Shown: piece after piece, positions 58,832 through 64,000 of the stretch | Layout of the letters: every line of letters starts with the position of its first letter | Position numbering within the stretch: the stretch's first letter is position 1 | NCBI RefSeq assembly: GCF_900182985.1 | Contig: NZ_FXUY01000002.1 | Coordinates: forward strand, 498,501-562,500 | From: Pseudomonas helmanticensis | GTDB lineage: Bacteria > Pseudomonadota > Gammaproteobacteria > Pseudomonadales > Pseudomonadaceae | DNA length: 64,000 nucleotides | Direction of reading: 5' to 3' | Notes under the pieces: model-generated | What the model was told of the DNA's origin: nothing | Databases searched by the model: none | Seen by the model: the letters and a program-made list of their open reading frames with translations, nothing else | Position numbers and translations under genes: made by a program

Positions 58832-59164
58832 TCAAGCGGCTGAAAAGCGCGGCCCGAACAGAATCACGCTGGCGCCGATCACGCACAACGCCACGCCGAG
58901 CCAGTCCGACCCCAACGGACGCACGCGCTCGACCACCGCCAGCCAGCCTATCGAAGCAACGATGTAAATGCCGCCGTAAGCGGCATAGGCGCGACCGGCA
59001 TACGCCGCTTCGACACGCGTCAACAACAGCGCAAACAGGGTCAGGCTTAGCAGCGCCGGGATCACCCACAAGGCACTTTTGCCTTGGCGCAGCCACAGGT
59101 AAAAAGCGAAACAACCGGCGATCTCAAACAGCGCCGCGAGGAAAAACCACAGGTAATTGAGCAT
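58832..59164 (-). CDS. YnfA family small membrane protein
   Basis: The 110-residue protein has four membrane segments and the UPF0060 pattern ([36 protein letters not shown]). The family is related to small multidrug resistance transporters, but the substrate here is unknown. ATG at 59164 starts at the first helix; an in-frame start 18 codons earlier is less likely. It follows the SDR gene on the same strand with 63 bases between. Confidence 0.9.
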   Translation of the reverse strand: MLNYLWFFLAALFEIAGCFAFYLWLRQGKSALWVIPALLSLTLFALLLTRVEAAYAGRAYAAYGGIYIVASIGWLAVVERVRPLGSDWLGVALCVIGASVILFGPRFSAA

Positions 59165-59227
59165 TGGTGCGTCTCGACAGGGTGACCAGTGCGGCCACCC
59201 TAACGACAGCGTCGGCAACGGGCAAGG

Positions 59228-60043
59228 TCAGCCGTTGTTCTGCTTGGCCTTGGCGCGCATTTTCTCGGCCATCGAGGTCATTTCGTTGTAAAGCAGTTGC
59301 GGGTTCTTCTGTTTGATTGCCCAGGCCATGCGCCCTTGTTCGTGGGGCAGGATCATGAACTCGCCGGCCGCCACTTGCTGATAGATGTAGTCAGCAATAT
59401 CCGCTGCGGTGATTGGCGAGCTTTCCAGCAACTTGCCGACCTGCGCTTTCATCGCCGGGGTCGGGCCACGGAAAGAGTCGAGCAAGTTGGTCTGGAAGAA
59501 CGACGGGCACACCACATGCACACCGACTTCCTGCTGCGCCAGTTCGATCAACAGGCTTTCCGACAAAGCCACGACACCGGCCTTGGCGACGTTGTAGTTG
59601 CTCATCGCCGGCCCTTGCATCAACGCCGCCATGGAGGCGATGTTGATGATCTTGCCTTTGCTCTGTTCGAGTAATGGCAGGAACGCCTTGCAGCCTTTGA
59701 CCACGCCCATCAGATTGATCGCGATCTGCCAGTCCCAGTCTTCCAGCGACAGTTCACTGAAGAACCCGCCCGAGGCCACACCGGCGTTGTTGACGATGAT
59801 GTCGATGCCGCCGAGTTTCTCTTCGCAGGCCTGGGCGAACGCGGTGAGCTGGCTGTAGTCACGCACATCGCAGCGCTGAGTGAAGCCGTCGCCGCCCGCC
59901 TCGCGAACCATTTTCAGGGTTTCCTGCAGGCCAGGTTCGCTGACGTCGGACAAAGCCAGTTGCCAGCCTTCACGCGCCCAGCGCAGCGCGATTTCGCGAC
60001 CCAAACCCGAGCCCGCGCCAGTGATCATCATGCGATTTTGCAT
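59228..60043 (-). CDS. Short-chain dehydrogenase/reductase
   Basis: The 271-residue classical SDR begins NRMMITGAGSGLGREIALRW. It has NNAGVASGG, catalytic Ser in INIASMAAL and the Tyr-x3-Lys in YNVAKAG near residue 152. The substrate is not known. ATG at 60043 starts at the Rossmann fold; the frame is open to 60247 through a repeat and is not coding there. It is probably the first gene of a unit with ynfA. Confidence 0.9.
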   Translation of the reverse strand: MQNRMMITGAGSGLGREIALRWAREGWQLALSDVSEPGLQETLKMVREAGGDGFTQRCDVRDYSQLTAFAQACEEKLGGIDIIVNNAGVASGGFFSELSLEDWDWQIAINLMGVVKGCKAFLPLLEQSKGKIINIASMAALMQGPAMSNYNVAKAGVVALSESLLIELAQQEVGVHVVCPSFFQTNLLDSFRGPTPAMKAQVGKLLESSPITAADIADYIYQQVAAGEFMILPHEQGRMAWAIKQKNPQLLYNEMTSMAEKMRAKAKQNNG

Positions 60044-60373
60044 AGCAGGCAGCCTTGTTGTTCCGGGGAAGTTGGGCGAAGTGTAGCGAAGGTTCTGCGC
60101 GCGCCCACGCTCCATCAAGTTGCTGAATGGAGGATCAAAAGATCGCAGCCTTCGGCAGCTCCTACACCGATTCCTGTAGGAGCTGCCGAAGGCTGCGATC
60201 TTTTGATCTTTCGCGTTAAAGGAAATAAGCGAGCAATCCAAATACATTAAAAAAACATTGAATTTTCTTTCACTCGCGCCAGTCGGAATTTGTAAGCCGT
60301 CTGGAATTACTTAGTCTCCAGTCGCCCCTTGAACATCAAGACTTCTCGAACACTATCAACAAAGGAAATCGAC
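60044..60373. other. Intergenic region between divergent SDR and DUF3309 genes
   Basis: These 330 bases contain a family B inverted repeat (60133-60208) and an A/T-rich stretch (60225-60270). Promoters for both neighbours are expected; none was recognised with confidence. Confidence 0.5.
60133..60208. repeat. Intergenic inverted repeat, family B
   Basis: Perfect 34-base arms (GATCAAAAGATCGCAGCCTT... and complement) flank an 8-base spacer, the tightest copy in the window. Each arm itself contains the palindrome GATCNNNNGATC-like AGATC. Confidence 0.87.
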
Positions 60374-60526
60374 ATGGGCACAATTCTAATCATTATCCTG
60401 ATCCTGTTGCTGATCGGTGGTCTGCCGGTCTTCCCACACTCCAGAAGTTGGGGTTATGGCCCATCGGGCATTATCGGCGTGGTCTTGGTCGTGCTGTTGG
60501 TGCTGTTGCTACTCGGCCGCATATAA
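60374..60526 (+). CDS. Small DUF3309 membrane peptide
   Basis: The 50-residue peptide has two hydrophobic segments (MGTILIIILILLLIGGLPVF; GIIGVVLVVLLVLLLLGRI) linked by SRSWGYGPS, the pattern of the DUF3309 family. It is likely an inner-membrane peptide; function is unknown. AAAGGA lies seven bases before the ATG at 60374; an upstream in-frame start at 60329 is less likely. It is followed by a terminator. Confidence 0.85.
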   Translation: MGTILIIILILLLIGGLPVFPHSRSWGYGPSGIIGVVLVVLLVLLLLGRI

Positions 60527-60541
60527 CGATTTAGTCGGCAA

Positions 60542-60573
60542 AAAAAAGAGGCCCTGTTGAGGGCCTCTTTTTT
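60542..60573. terminator. Bidirectional terminator between DUF3309 gene and LTA-synthase-like gene
   Basis: AGAGGCCCT pairs with AGGGCCTCT around GTTG, with A-run before and T-run after. It serves both converging genes. Confidence 0.93.
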
Positions 60574-60600
60574 ATTGCGCGGAGTTTATTGCAGGAGCAA

Positions 60601-62694
60601 TCAGTCCGGCTTGCCGTTAACCACACCGGCGGTGTTGTCCATCAGACTCTTGGTCGCTGTTTGCAGGAACGCTTCCAGCTTGAGTTTCAATTCGGCGGTG
60701 CGCGGAGCATCCGGGATGATCTCGGCCGAAGGGTTGGCGCCCAGTTGGTACTGATAGATCTTCGGTGCCATTTCCTTCTCTTTCGGCAGCACCAGGATCT
60801 GGTCAGCGGTAACGATCGCGGTGGTCTGCTCGCTGCCCGACGGCTTGATTACGCCGAAACCGGTGTCGCCTTCCGGCAGGTTGAGCAGGTCACGGCCCCA
60901 GCACTGGTGGCGCACTTCGCCACCGAGGCGACCCATGATGGTCGGCACGATGTCGATCTGCGTACCCACGGTGTGGTCACGCGTACCGAACTTCTCCTGG
61001 ATGCCCGGCGCGATCATCAGCATCGGCACGTTGAAGCGACCGAGGTCCATTTCGGTGATCTGACGCTCGTTACCGAAACCGTGGTCGCCGACGATGACGA
61101 ACAGGGTTTCCTTGAAGTACGGCTCTTTGCGTGCCTTCTCGAAGAACTGACCCAGTGCCCAGTCGGAGTAACGCATGGCCGTCAGGTGTTCGTTGAGACT
61201 GCCACGGTCAGTCACGCGCTCGACCGGCAATGGCGTCGGCAAGGCGTACGGCGTGTGGTTGGACAGGGTTTGCAGCAAGGCATAGAACGGCTTGCCGTTT
61301 TCCCGTGCCTTCAGCTCGACCAGACCACGGTCGAACATGTCCTGGTCGGACACGCCCCAGGTCGGATCGGAGAACACCGGGTTGACGAAGTCGTTACGGC
61401 CGACGAAGTTGGTCATGCCCTGATTGCTGAAGAAGCCCGACTGGTTGTCCCAGGCGAAGTCGCCGTTGTACACGTAGACGTCGTCATACTTGCGCGCGCT
61501 GAGCAACTGCGGCAGGCCGGACAGCTTGTGGCTGCCTTCCGGGGTCTGCATCAGGTATTCGAAGCCCGGCAGGTTCGGGAAGCAGGCCATGGTCGCGAAC
61601 ATGCCCTGGTGGGTGTGCGTGCCGTTGGAGAAGAAGCGGTCGAACAGCAGGCCTTCCTTCGACAGTTTGTCCAGGTACGGCGTGATGTTGCCCGGCGCGC
61701 CCAATGCACCGACCGAGTGACCGGCCATGCTTTCCATCAGGATCACCACGACGTTCTTGATCGGCAGCGTCTTGTCGGCGGGCGGCGTGTAGTCACGGCG
61801 CACGGCGGCGATATCGGCATCGACCAGTTTGTCGTCCGGCATCACCAGCATCTCGCGTACCACTTTCTGCGCTTGTTCTTGCGGCAGTGTGGCTTTCCAG
61901 ATGTTGTCGCGGTCCTCGCCCATGCGGTCCTTGGCGGCCGCGATCAGCGACAGCGTGCCATTGAGGCCGAGCTGGTTGGCGAAGTTCGATTCGGTGGTGT
62001 AAACGTCACCCCAACGCAGCGGCGGGCCTTGACGCAGGGTGCCACGCGCGGCAACCACGCAGATCAGCAGGCAAACCACGAACACCGCCAGACGGGTGTA
62101 CCACGGCGCAACCTGACGGGTACCGACGCTGCCACCACTGAACGGCCCGCGCGGACGCGTGGCACGATCGGCGCCTTTGAACGCCAGGGTCAGGATCACC
62201 GTGCCGACGACCCACGCCAGCAGATAACGTACTACCGGAAAACCGTACCAGAGCATGCTCATCACGGTTTTCGGGTCTTCTTTCACGTACTGGAACACCA
62301 GGCCGTTGAGGCGCTGGTGAAACTCGCGGTAGAAGTCCATCTCCATCAGGCCGAGGAACAGCGCGATGCTCGAGGCGATGGTCAGCCACAGACGGAAGAA
62401 ACCGCGCGCGGCCATGGCGCGGGCACTGAACAGCGCCAGCACCAGTGGAATGCACACATAAACCACCAGGCGCAGGTCGAAACGCAGGCCATTGGCGAAA
62501 GCTTCGAGGAAGGTCGAAGCCGGGGTGTCGAGGATCATCTCGCGGTTGTAGACCAGCAGCGCGAGGCGCAGCACGGAAAACATCACCATCATGACCAGAG
62601 CACACAACAGCGTGTAGGCCAGATGCGATTTGACGGTCGGTTGCAGCAGGCGACTGGAAGATCGCTGCTGATTCAGGGCGTCCGGGTTTGCCAT
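60601..62694 (-). CDS. LTA synthase family phosphotransferase (sulfatase fold)
   Basis: The 697-residue inner-membrane protein has five or so N-terminal membrane segments (to about residue 220) and a periplasmic sulfatase-fold domain. Metal and catalytic motifs are VILMESMAG near 320, SNGTHTHQG with the probable catalytic Thr near 358, and VGDHGFGN. Relatives in Gram-positive bacteria polymerise lipoteichoic acid; Gram-negative relatives include phosphoglycerol transferases acting on periplasmic glucans. Which it is here cannot be told. It converges on the DUF3309 gene across a shared terminator. Confidence 0.92.
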   Translation of the reverse strand: MANPDALNQQRSSSRLLQPTVKSHLAYTLLCALVMMVMFSVLRLALLVYNREMILDTPASTFLEAFANGLRFDLRLVVYVCIPLVLALFSARAMAARGFFRLWLTIASSIALFLGLMEMDFYREFHQRLNGLVFQYVKEDPKTVMSMLWYGFPVVRYLLAWVVGTVILTLAFKGADRATRPRGPFSGGSVGTRQVAPWYTRLAVFVVCLLICVVAARGTLRQGPPLRWGDVYTTESNFANQLGLNGTLSLIAAAKDRMGEDRDNIWKATLPQEQAQKVVREMLVMPDDKLVDADIAAVRRDYTPPADKTLPIKNVVVILMESMAGHSVGALGAPGNITPYLDKLSKEGLLFDRFFSNGTHTHQGMFATMACFPNLPGFEYLMQTPEGSHKLSGLPQLLSARKYDDVYVYNGDFAWDNQSGFFSNQGMTNFVGRNDFVNPVFSDPTWGVSDQDMFDRGLVELKARENGKPFYALLQTLSNHTPYALPTPLPVERVTDRGSLNEHLTAMRYSDWALGQFFEKARKEPYFKETLFVIVGDHGFGNERQITEMDLGRFNVPMLMIAPGIQEKFGTRDHTVGTQIDIVPTIMGRLGGEVRHQCWGRDLLNLPEGDTGFGVIKPSGSEQTTAIVTADQILVLPKEKEMAPKIYQYQLGANPSAEIIPDAPRTAELKLKLEAFLQTATKSLMDNTAGVVNGKPD

Positions 62695-63008
62695 GTCGTT
62701 TTAGGACCCATTGGAAGTTGAAGTTGCAAAAATACAGCGGCGCCATGCCCTCTATTGGTCATTCCAGACCCCGGGGCGTGCGCGGTGCGCAAATGTTGCA
62801 CGATCGTTCGCACCATTGCCATTGATTACTGCCCCGCCACCAGACACTTTCATTTAGTGCAGCGGCAGACCAGGACAGCGTGCAATCAGCGCGGGCGAAT
62901 TGTCTGGAACACTTTGTGAAAATTTCGTGCAACGCATATCTGGAAACACAATATAGATACAAAACAAAACGCCCCGAATCGATCGGGGCGTTTTGTTTGA
63001 GCGCGAGA
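62695..63008. other. Intergenic region upstream of the LTA-synthase-like gene
   Basis: These 314 bases hold a terminator at the START-gene side and A/T-rich DNA (62915-62965). The promoter of the LTA-synthase-like gene is expected here, but no clear boxes were seen. Confidence 0.5.
62961..62998. terminator. Terminator after the START-domain gene
   Basis: CAAAACGCCCCGA pairs with TCGGGGCGTTTTG around a short loop; it reads as a terminator on either strand and ends the START-domain gene. Confidence 0.88.
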
Positions 63009-63614
63009 TTACTTCTCGGCGCGTTCTTTCAAAGCTTTGAGGGTGTTGAACGGGGCATCGACGACGAACTTGTTGGCAATCATCGAAGGCACGCTGCCGC
63101 CCGGCTCGGTGTGCACCTGATAGGTCACTTCGACCTGATCACCTTTGGGCACGAACTTCCAGAAGCCTTTGACCTGCGCTACACGAACGAAGCCTTTCTC
63201 TTCCGGAATGTACTTGGGCAGACCTTCGAGGTTACGGGTCAGGCTGCCGTCGGCACCTTCGACGGTGGTCACGAGCAGTACCGAATCACGCGGAGTGACT
63301 GGCCAAGGCGTGTTGAACTGGGTGTAAGTCCAGCTCTGGGCGCCTTCGTGCTTGAGCAGTTTCTGGGTCTTGCACTCGTGAATCCAGGCGCAGGCGCCGG
63401 AGACGTCTTCCTGCAATGCGCGCAGTTTGGCGACGGTGGTCTTCATCAGCGCGACGCCCTGATAGGACTTGTAGTCCGAACCCGGCACTTCGCTCAGGGA
63501 GACCTTGATGCCGTCTTCGTTCTTGGCAACCTTCCAGTCTTCAGCCTGAGCGACCGAGGTGGCCAGCACAGCGGTCAAACCACACAACACAGCGATACGA
63601 TGCAGCGAACCCAT
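63009..63614 (-). CDS. START-domain periplasmic protein
   Basis: The 201-residue protein has a Sec signal peptide (MGSLHRIAVLCGLTAVLATS, cleavage likely after AQA near residue 24) and a START-type lipid-binding fold (DWKVAKNEDGIKVSLSEV; TPRDSVLLVTTVEGADG). It is probably a periplasmic lipid- or hydrophobic-ligand-binding protein of unknown ligand. ATG at 63614 starts the signal peptide; 67 earlier in-frame codons do not look coding. A terminator follows. Confidence 0.88.
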   Translation of the reverse strand: MGSLHRIAVLCGLTAVLATSVAQAEDWKVAKNEDGIKVSLSEVPGSDYKSYQGVALMKTTVAKLRALQEDVSGACAWIHECKTQKLLKHEGAQSWTYTQFNTPWPVTPRDSVLLVTTVEGADGSLTRNLEGLPKYIPEEKGFVRVAQVKGFWKFVPKGDQVEVTYQVHTEPGGSVPSMIANKFVVDAPFNTLKALKERAEK

Positions 63615-63655
63615 AGTCTTATTCCTTATTGTTGAAGTTCCGTTCGTTAGACACA

Positions 63656-63910
63656 TCACGCCGCCGTCATCTGCTCCCACCAGCCGAGCAATCTGATCGC
63701 TTCTTCCGAGCTGTCGCCACACACTTCGACATCGGCGGCAAACCCCGAACAGACTGCCGGGCGCTCGGGGCGGCCGAAAATGCTGCACAGGTTTTCGACC
63801 GAGAGTTGCACGCAACGTTCGCCGGCAGGTTTGCCATCAGGCATGCCTGGAATCGGCGAACTGATGGACGGGGCAATGCAGCAAGCGCCACAGCCTTCAC
63901 GGCATTTCAT
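63656..63910 (-). CDS. YkgJ family cysteine-cluster protein
   Basis: The 84-residue protein begins MKCREGCGACCIAPSISSP and has further cysteines (GERCVQ, ENLCSIF, AVCSGF), the CxxxCxxCC pattern of the YkgJ family, which is expected to bind a metal or an iron-sulfur cluster. Function is unknown. ATG at 63910 has GAGGA about ten bases upstream; a TTG three codons earlier is possible. It is followed after 41 bases by the START-domain gene and may be cotranscribed with it. Confidence 0.88.
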   Translation of the reverse strand: MKCREGCGACCIAPSISSPIPGMPDGKPAGERCVQLSVENLCSIFGRPERPAVCSGFAADVEVCGDSSEEAIRLLGWWEQMTAA

Positions 63911-64000
63911 GACGAACAATTCCTCGCGACGGGCGATGTGTTAAAGAGACGCGGAACAGAGTAACCGCTAAAACGGCTGTTTAAAATTCCCTGAACCGGG

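Noticed and set aside
60589-62721. A 710-codon open frame antisense to the LTA-synthase-like gene
   Set aside because: The other strand encodes a protein with clear membrane segments and catalytic motifs; this frame is low in motif content and rich in His, Arg and Gln, as antisense frames are.

Overview
The window reads as a chromosomal segment of a fluorescent-group Pseudomonas. The evidence is the gene order gyrA-serC-pheA-hisC-tyrA/aroA-cmk-rpsA-ihfB-lapA followed by an O-antigen locus, a fused TyrA-AroA protein, an NAGGN osmolyte operon, high GC coding DNA, and the dense short inverted repeats typical of this group. No tRNA, rRNA, CRISPR array, insertion sequence or prophage was seen.

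Region 1 (1-12 kb, all minus strand) is a lipopolysaccharide O-antigen locus. It holds rmlB-rmlD-rmlA (dTDP-rhamnose; no rmlC here), two family-2 glycosyltransferases with the same ADQDDIW motif, an epimerase/dehydratase, an ABC exporter (Wzm/Wzt), and the 5' part of a very large fused methyltransferase/coiled-coil/glycosyltransferase that runs off the left edge. The Wzt carries a C-terminal extension of the carbohydrate-binding kind, and the fused protein looks like a chain-terminating methyltransferase joined to glycosyltransferases. Together they suggest export of a terminally modified polysaccharide.

Region 2 (12-26 kb, minus strand) is conserved core: lapA, ihfB, rpsA, cmk, tyrA-aroA, hisC, pheA, serC, gyrA, several with overlapping stops and starts. 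A small lipoprotein and an OafA-type acyltransferase sit between rpsA and ihfB, probably as accessory additions to the O-antigen locus.

Region 3 (26-32 kb) has mtnA facing away from a plus-strand run of an MTA/SAH deaminase, ubiG, mupP and a YciK-type SDR, then a diguanylate cyclase with a good sigma-54 promoter match upstream.

Region 4 (32-40 kb) is the most unusual. It holds a gene recognised as undA (1-undecene-forming diiron oxidase), a membrane GGDEF/EAL protein, and a 1567-residue toxin-like protein ending in a nucleic-acid-deaminase active-site signature, with no visible immunity gene.

Region 5 (40-53 kb) is housekeeping and transport: ABC exporter, DsbA-like protein, trhO, bolA, DUF2059, fumC, an EamA transporter, a thiolase, polyphosphate:AMP phosphotransferase, and mnmC.

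Region 6 (53-64 kb) opens with the three-gene N-acetylglutaminylglutamine amide operon. It is followed by yheU, a csrA paralog, ynfA, an SDR, a DUF3309 peptide, an LTA-synthase-like phosphotransferase, a START-domain protein and a YkgJ cysteine-cluster protein.

Three families of short inverted repeats recur between genes across the window, and a fourth is seen once. Positions are read by eye; residue positions given with 'about' are estimates.
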